From: Bacteroidales bacterium
GTDB lineage: Bacteria; Bacteroidota; Bacteroidia; Bacteroidales; P3
Reading direction: 5' to 3'
Length of the DNA stretch: 18,009 nt
Assembly (NCBI GenBank): GCA_031286005.1
Contig: JAITVC010000140.1
Coordinates: 1-18,009 of the forward strand
In this document: in pieces, positions 1 to 7,762 of the stretch
How the letters are laid out: each line of letters begins with the position of its first letter
Position numbering within the stretch: the first letter of the stretch is position 1
The notes under the pieces: generated by a model
Seen by the model: the letters and a program-made list of their open reading frames with translations, nothing else
Database searches by the model: none
Told to the model about the DNA's origin: nothing
Translations under genes and position numbers: made by a program

Positions 1-3000
1 CATATTTCGGGATTTCTTTATCTCGGCATTGACTTGCAGATTATTTTTCATTTCCACGCTCACTTTGAGCAGGGGCGAGAATTGTTCCGAAATCATGATA
101 TTATCGTAGAGCGATTCGCCAACGAAATTCACACCGCCCATGTCCAATTGGTAGGGCATGCCGTTTTGGTCGTATGAAAAGCCCATGTTTCTAACGTAAG
201 AGCCCACCGAATAGGTTGAGCGGTAAGCATGTTGCAAACTAATGCGGTTGAACACATCTTTCAAGAATTTAAGTTTCGTGAGGCCGTTGTAAGTCAAATT
301 CCAGTTCGGAATAGGGATTTTCGGAAAGGCCGACAGGCTTACCTTTTCGACATCTCGTCCCAAATAAGCGGCAATAAATGCCGGAATCAAAACCTCTTGC
401 GAAGTGGGGCCGTAGCCAAATGGATAGTAATGTCCCGAAAGCGAATCTTGAACCGTGCCAATGGAGTTTGGATTGTTTTGCGCCAAACGGTCGGCAATGG
501 TTTGACGATTATCCAAAAAGGTTTGGAAAATTGGACTTTCTTTGCTTGAATTATCTTTGGCGAAAGCGGTTTTCCAAGCAATGGTTGTGATGTTGTAACT
601 ACCGCCGAATTGGGGCGAATATTCTCTAAAACGCTCTTGTTCCCAGTCGTATTTGTAAAACACACTGTTGTCTTCGGCCTTAGTCATGTTGGCGTTGAAT
701 TGCACTCGGAAATCCGTAAACGGTTCGAACAGCATGCTTGCGGAAATCGTTTTGTTGAACTTCTCCATGTATGGATTGTTCTGCAACGAATCTCGGCTGA
801 GTAAATTCATAAACGCCGCTTTTTCTCGAATGTCTTGCGTAGAGCCAAAAGCAAACGGCAATCCCGGCATGGCCGAGTTGAAGTTTGTACCCAAAAGTGT
901 GGGACTTTCCATAAATCCGGGCAACAAAATTCCGTTTGTAACTCGATATTCAAAATTCGCACTCCGAATACCCATCAACATGCGGAAGAAACCACGATAA
1001 AGCGTTTCTCCGATTGGCGTTTTGGGCTGCTGAGGTTGCGGTTGTCCGGGACGTTGAGCTCGTGTTGGTGTAGTTCGGCGAGGCGTGTTGATGGCTTTCA
1101 AAAACGGCACTTTGTTGTACAATCTGATGAAATCGAAATTACCAATCAAAGCCTGTGTATTGGAGTTCTCAATAGTGTTTCCTAATTCACGTGTGGCATT
1201 GGTTGCGCCCGTCCAGCGATAATTGCTGCTGTAATTGGCCGATAGCGAAGTCCAGTCCAACAGCGGAATCTTGTTGATTGGCACTGTCCACACGAGATTG
1301 GCACGTTGGTCAAAATCGCGCATTTCGCCCATGCTTAAAATGTTTTGCCACACGGAATCCCGTTTCTCGCGAGTGTCGATTTTTCCAATAGGCTCGGCAA
1401 TGTACGCATTGGCCGTAGAGTTGTAGTCAAACTGGATGCTTTTCGCAAAATCCCATTTCAAATCGTAAACCCGTATCCAGTCAAATTTCTTGAAATACGT
1501 GGGACGAATGATGATGTTGGATAGACTTTTGTTTTGTAATTCGTTTTCGTTAAACTCACGCAACATTTCCGTTGTGAAAGAAAACGATTTCGGCAGATAG
1601 TTGAAATTGAAATCCGAAATCAACGCCAAGGCTTTTATTTTGGCCATAGCGGTTTTGGCGAATGGTGTTACAGGTTTGTTTGGCACATTGAATGCGTAAG
1701 TAAATCCGCCCCGGTGAACATCACGGTTATTATACTTGATGTCGACATTTCGTGCACGCTCTCCCGAATAGGAATACGAGGCGCTAAAATTTTCAATATC
1801 GTAGAAATGTGGTGTTTTGTCTTCGCCGGTATATTCTTTGCGAACGTTCATGAAGTTGATGTTTTGGCGAACCACTAAATCTTGAATCTTATTCCGCACC
1901 GCATCACGTTCCTCTTGCGTGGCATACGTTTGTATGTCGCGATTGGTTTTAATATCCGGGTCTAAGGGGTTGTATTCGGGGTTGTTTAAACTGCGTGAAT
2001 AATCATAGTGAACAGGCACTTTCACACCGGCTGTCGGTGGCAAAAACTTACCCAATTCCAGATTGGTAGAAACGTCTATGGATGTTATATTGTTTTGTTG
2101 AAGTTCGGTAATGCGTGTTTCCAATTGCCCGAAATTGGCTGATGTATAGGTACCCGACACATTCACATTGCCCAAATCGCCCAACATCGCTTGCGCCCGT
2201 CCAGTTGCGGCAAATCCGCTTTTCTCGATGAAATCCGTAACACGCAATTCGTTAATCCACACTTCGGCTGATTTGGATTTGCCGTCGTCCTCATCAACGA
2301 TCCGAATTTTCTTCGGATTTCTAACCCCAATCATAATAGATTTTACAGCGCTTAACGAGGGCGACCCAACGACTAAGTAACGCCGTCCGCCTTCCATTTC
2401 TTGTGCAAACGGAGTGGAATAGGAGATGCCGGAATTAGCAGCCCGAAGCGCTTCGTTGCGTGCCACTTTAAGGTCAACTAATTTTTGTAAATCAATATCC
2501 ACATCATTTTCGGAAGGCCATACTCTTGCCGGTACCGAAGTGCCCCAAGGCGTGAGCGAAAGCGGGATTTCATATTCGTAATAGTTATCTTGGAAATCCG
2601 CACCCAAACGCACAAACAAAACCAAGTCGCCATCAGTCAAGTCGTCGGCTTCCGAACCCACTTTTTCCGCATGAGCCATCATGCGCAGATGTTTGAATTG
2701 GCGCAAATCCAAATCCGATACTTTGTAAACCGCACGTGCGTCGCCATCGGCCAAATTGAGCACCTGCAAACTCAAGGCTTGTTCGTTCAAGCGAATATAG
2801 TTTTGAGTACCATAATCGATTTGACGTTCGATATTGGGCGGCGTAACGTAGGGAATAGGGGCGCGGCTACTGTTTTCTTCGATATTTACAGTAGATAAAT
2901 TAAACTCGGTTTGAATTGTTGGCGGAGTGATATAGGCATTGTCCTCAAACAATGAATTGTCATATTTGCGCCATTCGCTTTTTACCAATTCAAGTGTTGC

Positions 3001-6000
3001 AAAACGCAGCACTACAGGTGAATCCCATTCTTTTAAAAACATCCGGATAAAGCGAATGGATTGGAACCCTTGAATTTGTCCCACAACCTTGTCCGGATTG
3101 CGGATAGGGATTTTGAATTGATACCACGTTACGCTGGTATCGGTACCGTTTACAAGTCGAACGTTGTCTGCTCTCTGAATGTTGGTAATATAGTTTTGCC
3201 CAATCTGCATTTGGCCGGGTTTCAAATCCAATTCGTATTGAAAATAGTTTTCGGCTTCGTTCAACGTATTGTCGAGGTTGATGTCTTCGGTGTTGGGATG
3301 CGTGGTTTGTTGAGCGCGAAAATCTGCAGAACTTTGTGCTGACGATGGAGAGTTGCCTTCCGGATTGGTAAAATCCTTGTAGCGCTCCAAGATTTTATGG
3401 GCGGATTGAGATGCGTTCCAATCAGCATCCATAAAGTGGCGGAAATCGTCGGATGAAGGGTCGGCCATAGCTTTATACAACGCATCACTTGCGCCAAAGC
3501 GTGCCGAAACTTCATCCAAATACCAAGTGAAAAAGGATTGTTCATCATCATACTCCCCTTTCCGAGAGCTCAAACCGTCATAACCGATGTCTTGATATTG
3601 TCTGGAATTAGGGGCGTTATCGAATGCCCGCACCAGCGATTGAATTTTGGGTACACGCCCCCAAACGGTGCTATCAAGGTCAACCACCTCAGCTGTAATT
3701 GGCATTCCGTTTTCAAAGCCCTTTCGTCCGTCGCGCAACAAATCTTCCGACACATCGCCCAAGTTGAAATAGAGTTTCCCGCCCGGATGATTAGGTTGCC
3801 CTATAAACGGATCCATCATCCAAAATTCGATATATTCCACATTGTTGGCTTCAAAATCGGTGTTGTCGATTTTGCGCATGATACCGGCCCATCGTGAACT
3901 TGGATCTATCAAACTGCCATCTGAATTAATCCCTTTCGAAAAACCTGCAAGTCCGCCAACCTCGTAGTTGTAAGGCCCTTTCTCCGATGGATAATAGGAT
4001 AAATTCAATGTCGACTGGCGTGGTGTTTGCGAGGCATCCAAATCCTTATTCGGGAAAATTTCTTTCATGGAAATATCCCGTGTATAATGATCGGAAAGGT
4101 CGTTTTTACTGATACCCGTAGGTGGACGGTCGTAAAAAATATAGTCGATGATATACCACGACAGTTTGGCTACATTATACCGGTGTCCCAAAGACCGCCT
4201 GATGTCGGTTGCATTGATAGGCAAACCACTTTCCGGAAACAAATCGGGTTGCCATTGTGGTGTTCCGGCCAAATACCAAGATAAATGGTCTTTGAGGTTG
4301 AACGTGCTTTTACTGCCTTCAAAATCGTCGATATAGCTGGTTCCCGATTTGCCTACGGCACGAGAGTGACCGGGAATAAAATGGGCAAATTCGCCGTAAA
4401 GGTTTAGTCGCGAAACGGTCGAACTGGTTTGAAACGGAAGAATCTTATCTACCAATTTCGTCAAAAAGCGTGAATCGTCTTCATACGACACATCAAAACC
4501 GTAAATGGTATTGGAAATCGGGTCTTCGCCAATATTCACTTTTTGCGTAATCGGGCTTTGGTGCAAGTTCATAACCGTTGCACCCAACGATAGATTCTTA
4601 CTGAAGATATGATCCACACGAAGTCCCAACATGCGCTTGGTCATGATGTTGAACATAGAGTTATTTTCGCTCGAAATGCTGATAGGAACACCAGAATTGA
4701 GAATACCTTCGTTGATGATGCGAACTCGCCCAAGCATGTAATCCACCGTATAATCCACATTCTCGACAAGTGGCGTGCTACCCGCCATAACCCGAACTGA
4801 GCCGGGCGGAACATTCATTGAGCCTATCGAAATTTCATTGCTCGAAGATGATTTAAACGAGCCCTCGAAATAATACTTGTTGCGCATCGGAAACTGCTGG
4901 GCTTCAACGCGAGTGTTTTCATACAACTCTTTGAACATGTATTGTTCCGCAGCTTCTTCATCCCCGCCAAAAATTTTGATTAAATCTTTTCCGAACGGCT
5001 CCACGTATGGCAAATAAACCCGGCCGTTTGCAGATTCTACAATACCGCCACTCGTTCCGGCGTTGTCAATAAAATCGAATACACCGTCCGGAACCAGATT
5101 TTGTTGGCCGTCCATGCGGTCTAAGCCAAACAGTTCAATCAGCGGAATATTAGCTTTCGGGCCATTTTCAAAATAGCCGGTCATAACACCTTGCGCATCG
5201 CCGGCATACACAATGTTCAACCGGAAATCTTCGGGGCTGACTTGAAAGGCATTCAAATTATAAATGTTTTTCATCATCAACTTCCAAAGATTGCCTTTGG
5301 TATTGAGCGACGAACTTCTCAACAATTTTACAACTAAGGCTTGAGGGTCGGTAATACCTTGATCGGAAAATTCGCCGACTTGATAAACAGAATCTTTGCC
5401 GATGATTTGATATTGATAGGCTACGGCCAAAACTTGGTCGGAGTTTAGGCGTGTATTCAACGAAATAAATCCCAATTGTTTGTTGAACGTATATTCGTTT
5501 TCTTGCAAACGGCGAGCACTCTCTACCTTCTCAAAATCTTGCCCGATGGTTAGCCCTCGGCTTCCACTCAAATACGCTCCTGCGGTATTGATATTCCGAG
5601 TTTGCCCCATGTCGAGTTGACGAAGCAGACCGTTGACCTCGTTTGTCGGAAAACCGTTACTGAGTTCCGGACTGCCCGGATTGGACTCCGCTAAATCTGT
5701 AAATGCAACGATGTTACGGTTGTTCGTAACGGGCGAGCCGATATTGGTAACCCACACTTCAACCTTCAAAATATTCACGTTGGAGTTGACGACAGGAAGT
5801 TTGGAAAGGGCATTGTTGTAGTTGTTTCGGAAATAATGAGACAAGAAAAAGTGTCGGTCATCCTCATATTCGTCGGCCTTAAAGTTGAACGGTGTACTTT
5901 GCGCTCCGCCTTCCACCATAAGGGTTTTCGATTCACTGCGTTGTTCAGAAAATACAGTCGTTACAAATGTATTCCCAAATTGAAGTTTGGCTGCAAGGCC

Positions 6001-6810
6001 GAACAAATTCTGACTACCTTGAATTAAGGTTGTATTCAACGGAAAACTCACGTTCCCGGCTTGAACGAGTTTAATAATGTCGTCTTCTTTTCCCTCAAAT
6101 TGCGTTTTGATGATATTGTCAAAAGCAAACAAGGCTTCTGTATTATAGTTCCACTTAACATCAAAACGGTTACCAATCCGAGCATTCAAGTTTAACTCTA
6201 TTTTAGAATCGAAGTCTAAAGCCGTTGTGCGTTGGTTTCGAATATCCATAGACGGATCATCACGCCGAGTACGGATAAAGCCCATAATTAATTCAACCGA
6301 TGCATTGAGTTTAAGGTCAAACAATCCGCCGCCTTGTAATTGGTCAAAAATATCGTCTTTGTTAAACTGCAAGGCTGGAATTAAATCGCTTATAGAACTT
6401 TTATTGGTGCCGGATTTAGCCGCATTTTTCGATTTCCAATAGTCTTGCGTTGATTTTTTTAAATCGTATTTGGCATATTCTTCCAAATTCATGGCTTGCC
6501 CGCCTAAACGATAGCCGCCTACGTTTCGCTCTAAATTGTACTCGTTAGTTATCGGGTCGTAAGTTACTTCCGTAGATGAGCCGTTAGGATCTTTGCCTTG
6601 CAAGCCTTTGGCCGCAGGTGTTGAGCCATCCGGTTTTTCTTTGGGCAATGGAAATTTGAGTTGTATAGAATCGTCTGCTGGTGCGTAAAACTCAACCGCA
6701 TCAGATGGCTCGGCTGATTTTGCAGGTTGGCTCGTCGATGGGGACATAGAGAGCATTCCAGCCATAAGTGCAAGGTGTCCGAACAAGAGATATTTTACAA
6801 AATTAAGCAA
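1..6810 (-). CDS. sprA: Cell-surface protein SprA/Sov, T9SS outer-membrane translocon (C-terminus cut off)
   Basis: SprA forms the very large outer-membrane barrel through which type IX secretion cargo crosses; in gliding species it is also needed to display adhesins. The minus-strand frame is open from an in-frame TAG at 6846-6844 down to base 1, giving about 2,270 residues. Known SprA/Sov proteins have roughly 2,300-2,500, so only the C-terminus is missing. Family signatures read directly: an early YDPITNEYNLERNVGGYRLGG stretch near 6560-6480, YIDDFEGSKS near 4340, VWINELRVTDF near 2260-2230, and a C-terminal EQFSPLLKVSVEMKN segment near 95-50. Internal aromatic/polar alternation fits a beta-barrel. 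A Pro/Gln-rich stretch lies near 1010-1080. No ATG or GTG lies between the TAG and 6765. TTG at 6810 gives a signal-peptide-like N-terminus (MLNFVKYLLFGHLALMAG), while ATG at 6765 gives one with no basic residue. I chose TTG, but the start is uncertain. It follows ruvA by 23 bases with no separate promoter seen, so it is probably co-transcribed. Confidence 0.95.
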   Translation of the reverse strand, partial: MLNFVKYLLFGHLALMAGMLSMSPSTSQPAKSAEPSDAVEFYAPADDSIQLKFPLPKEKPDGSTPAAKGLQGKDPNGSSTEVTYDPITNEYNLERNVGGYRLGGQAMNLEEYAKYDLKKSTQDYWKSKNAAKSGTNKSSISDLIPALQFNKDDIFDQLQGGGLFDLKLNASVELIMGFIRTRRDDPSMDIRNQRTTALDFDSKIELNLNARIGNRFDVKWNYNTEALFAFDNIIKTQFEGKEDDIIKLVQAGNVSFPLNTTLIQGSQNLFGLAAKLQFGNTFVTTVFSEQRSESKTLMVEGGAQSTPFNFKADEYEDDRHFFLSHYFRNNYNNALSKLPVVNSNVNILKVEVWVTNIGSPVTNNRNIVAFTDLAESNPGSPELSNGFPTNEVNGLLRQLDMGQTRNINTAGAYLSGSRGLTIGQDFEKVESARRLQENEYTFNKQLGFISLNTRLNSDQVLAVAYQYQIIGKDSVYQVGEFSDQGITDPQALVVKLLRSSSLNTKGNLWKLMMKNIYNLNAFQVSPEDFRLNIVYAGDAQGVMTGYFENGPKANIPLIELFGLDRMDGQQNLVPDGVFDFIDNAGTSGGIVESANGRVYLPYVEPFGKDLIKIFGGDEEAAEQYMFKELYENTRVEAQQFPMRNKYYFEGSFKSSSSNEISIGSMNVPPGSVRVMAGSTPLVENVDYTVDYMLGRVRIINEGILNSGVPISISSENNSMFNIMTKRMLGLRVDHIFSKNLSLGATVMNLHQSPITQKVNIGEDPISNTIYGFDVSYEDDSRFLTKLVDKILPFQTSSTVSRLNLYGEFAHFIPGHSRAVGKSGTSYIDDFEGSKSTFNLKDHLSWYLAGTPQWQPDLFPESGLPINATDIRRSLGHRYNVAKLSWYIIDYIFYDRPPTGISKNDLSDHYTRDISMKEIFPNKDLDASQTPRQSTLNLSYYPSEKGPYNYEVGGLAGFSKGINSDGSLIDPSSRWAGIMRKIDNTDFEANNVEYIEFWMMDPFIGQPNHPGGKLYFNLGDVSEDLLRDGRKGFENGMPITAEVVDLDSTVWGRVPKIQSLVRAFDNAPNSRQYQDIGYDGLSSRKGEYDDEQSFFTWYLDEVSARFGASDALYKAMADPSSDDFRHFMDADWNASQSAHKILERYKDFTNPEGNSPSSAQSSADFRAQQTTHPNTEDINLDNTLNEAENYFQYELDLKPGQMQIGQNYITNIQRADNVRLVNGTDTSVTWYQFKIPIRNPDKVVGQIQGFQSIRFIRMFLKEWDSPVVLRFATLELVKSEWRKYDNSLFEDNAYITPPTIQTEFNLSTVNIEENSSRAPIPYVTPPNIERQIDYGTQNYIRLNEQALSLQVLNLADGDARAVYKVSDLDLRQFKHLRMMAHAEKVGSEADDLTDGDLVLFVRLGADFQDNYYEYEIPLSLTPWGTSVPARVWPSENDVDIDLQKLVDLKVARNEALRAANSGISYSTPFAQEMEGGRRYLVVGSPSLSAVKSIMIGVRNPKKIRIVDEDDGKSKSAEVWINELRVTDFIEKSGFAATGRAQAMLGDLGNVNVSGTYTSANFGQLETRITELQQNNITSIDVSTNLELGKFLPPTAGVKVPVHYDYSRSLNNPEYNPLDPDIKTNRDIQTYATQEERDAVRNKIQDLVVRQNINFMNVRKEYTGEDKTPHFYDIENFSASYSYSGERARNVDIKYNNRDVHRGGFTYAFNVPNKPVTPFAKTAMAKIKALALISDFNFNYLPKSFSFTTEMLREFNENELQNKSLSNIIIRPTYFKKFDWIRVYDLKWDFAKSIQFDYNSTANAYIAEPIGKIDTREKRDSVWQNILSMGEMRDFDQRANLVWTVPINKIPLLDWTSLSANYSSNYRWTGATNATRELGNTIENSNTQALIGNFDFIRLYNKVPFLKAINTPRRTTPTRAQRPGQPQPQQPKTPIGETLYRGFFRMLMGIRSANFEYRVTNGILLPGFMESPTLLGTNFNSAMPGLPFAFGSTQDIREKAAFMNLLSRDSLQNNPYMEKFNKTISASMLFEPFTDFRVQFNANMTKAEDNSVFYKYDWEQERFREYSPQFGGSYNITTIAWKTAFAKDNSSKESPIFQTFLDNRQTIADRLAQNNPNSIGTVQDSLSGHYYPFGYGPTSQEVLIPAFIAAYLGRDVEKVSLSAFPKIPIPNWNLTYNGLTKLKFLKDVFNRISLQHAYRSTYSVGSYVRNMGFSYDQNGMPYQLDMGGVNFVGESLYDNIMISEQFSPLLKVSVEMKNNLQVNAEIKKSRNM

Positions 6811-6833
6811 ACGAATGGACTTTTGAAATAGGT

Positions 6834-7424
6834 TTACAACATTCTAAGCGCTTCTTTAATCAAAAGCTCCGCAGAAAGGTTTGAATTAATTTTTAAGATA
6901 TTTAACAGGACCTTTTCGGCAGCAACACGATTGAAACCTAACATCACTAAGGCCGACAAAGCCTCGTCTTTGGCCGTTCCCTGCAAAGTCGTTTCAGCCG
7001 TTGCAAAGTTGGTACCCCAATCTTCTTTGGCAATACGGTCTCTCAAATCCACAATCACACGTTGCGCCGTTTTTGCACCAATGCCTTTCACAGATTGAAT
7101 TTTGTTGGCGTTTCCCGAAAGGATAGCATCCGTCAGTTCTTGCGGCGACATGGCCGATTGCATCATTCGTGCCGTGTTTGCACCCACGCCCGAAACGCTG
7201 ATGAGATGCAGAAATAGTTTGCGTTCAGGCTCACTGCTAAAACCATAAAGCAATTGCGCATCTTCTCTAACGATATGGTGGGTCAGAATTTTAGCCCGTT
7301 CAGAATCTTTAATAGCTGAATATGTGTGTAGTGAAATGTGGATAAGATACCCCACGCCACCACAATCCACAACCACATAAGTTGGAGTTAATTCACTGAT
7401 TTTTCCTTCGATGTATGCAAACAT
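6834..7424 (-). CDS. ruvA: Holliday junction branch migration protein RuvA
   Basis: RuvA binds four-way DNA junctions as a tetramer and loads the RuvB motor for branch migration in recombinational repair. The product from ATG 7424 is 196 residues, normal for RuvA. It starts MFAYIEGKI, the usual family beginning. Residues 1-62 form the OB-fold domain. Two helix-hairpin-helix motifs follow, LISVSGVGANTA (about 74-85) and IQSVKGIGAKTAQRV (about 109-123). Residues about 150-196 are the small three-helix domain III that contacts RuvB. A longer frame opens at 7463, but its 13 extra residues are not RuvA-like and that start falls inside the -7 promoter element (7461-7468), so 7424 is preferred. It ends ALRML then TAA. 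The ruvA-sprA order recurs, from memory, in other Bacteroidota. Neither ruvB nor ruvC is in the window. Confidence 0.97.
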   Translation of the reverse strand: MFAYIEGKISELTPTYVVVDCGGVGYLIHISLHTYSAIKDSERAKILTHHIVREDAQLLYGFSSEPERKLFLHLISVSGVGANTARMMQSAMSPQELTDAILSGNANKIQSVKGIGAKTAQRVIVDLRDRIAKEDWGTNFATAETTLQGTAKDEALSALVMLGFNRVAAEKVLLNILKINSNLSAELLIKEALRML

Positions 7425-7460
7425 AACAAGTCCTAATTCTGCAAGTAAAACAATAGCCTG

Positions 7461-7491
7461 CAAAGATACAAAAAAAAAATGATTTAGTCAA
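7461..7491 (-). promoter_or_regulatory. Bacteroidota-type promoter for ruvA-sprA
   Basis: Minus strand reads TTG (7491-7489), 20 nt, then TATCTTTG (7468-7461). This matches the primary-sigma pattern of the phylum (TTTG at -33, TAnnTTTG at -7, about 19-21 nt apart). Transcription would begin near 7455, about 30 nt before the ruvA ATG. The spacer contains a run of ten T (7479-7470). Confidence 0.8.
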
Positions 7492-7514
7492 ATTTTTTTG
7501 AATTCAGCCACCGC

Positions 7515-7642
7515 TAACCACATCAAAATCTAATTATTTTCATGAAATTTACCGCTGTAACTGTTACGCTCGTAACAAAGGCACAAAAAAATATTAGATT
7601 ATCAAATTTATCTCTCAAAAAACAGAAATAACCACATCAAAA
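7515..7642. repeat. Pair of exact 14-bp direct repeats upstream of ruvA
   Basis: TAACCACATCAAAA occurs at 7515-7528 and again at 7629-7642, exactly identical and 114 bp apart. Flanking bases differ. The interval holds the weak upstream promoter, a GTTACG-CT-CGTAAC inverted repeat (7563-7576) and one copy of the 11-mer also found in the array at 10916-10926. Function is unknown; an operator pair or the remnant of a small insertion are both possible. Confidence 0.6.
7576..7605 (-). promoter_or_regulatory. Possible weak upstream promoter
   Basis: Minus strand reads TTG (7605-7603), 19 nt, then TGCCTTTG (7583-7576). This is one base off the TAnnTTTG consensus at the A of the TA pair. It could give a longer ruvA leader that starts with the small GTTACG/CGTAAC hairpin (7576-7563). 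The region is AT-rich, so chance is a real possibility. Confidence 0.25.
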
Positions 7643-7659
7643 GGTATACTTTGGATACC
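7643..7659 (-). terminator. Possible weak terminator after the downstream M6 peptidase gene
   Basis: Five-base stem GGTAT/ATACC with a 7-nt loop, followed on the minus strand by TTTTGATG. It is about 105 bases past the stop at 7763. The stem is short and the T-run weak, so this is a tentative call. No better hairpin was seen between 7763 and 7660. Confidence 0.3.
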
Positions 7660-7762
7660 CATTTGATTAAACTTGCTGACCGAAAGCACATCCCGAAAAT
7701 TCGCCAGTTACATACCGCACGATGCATAGTTTTTATATAACTGAACTTTTCCTGTTTACTCC

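Larger units (their letters stand above)
7425..7762. other. Intergenic region between the peptidase gene and ruvA
   Basis: 338 bases without a supported gene. It holds the ruvA promoter, a weaker promoter-like element, a 14-bp direct-repeat pair, a small hairpin and a tentative terminator. I found no convincing small ORF or tRNA. On the minus strand 7559-7549 reads TACAGCGGTAA, identical to one unit of the 11-bp array at 10916-10926. Confidence 0.7.

Noticed and set aside
1..6770. Many short plus-strand and alternative-frame reading frames of 60-145 codons across sprA
   Set aside because: They all lie inside the continuous minus-strand sprA frame, have no recognisable domains, and read as shadows of a real gene. 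The same applies to antisense frames over the peptidase and adhesin genes.
1..6810. Possible frameshift or degraded sprA
   Set aside because: I checked triplets from base 1 to about 2460 and at sampled points beyond without finding a stop. Translation of the N-terminal, central and C-terminal parts stays in one frame and matches SprA throughout. The only missing part is beyond the window edge.
7425..7463. Longer ruvA starting at 7463 with 13 extra residues
   Set aside because: The extra residues do not resemble RuvA, the start lies in the -7 promoter element, and the family begins with MFAYIEGK.
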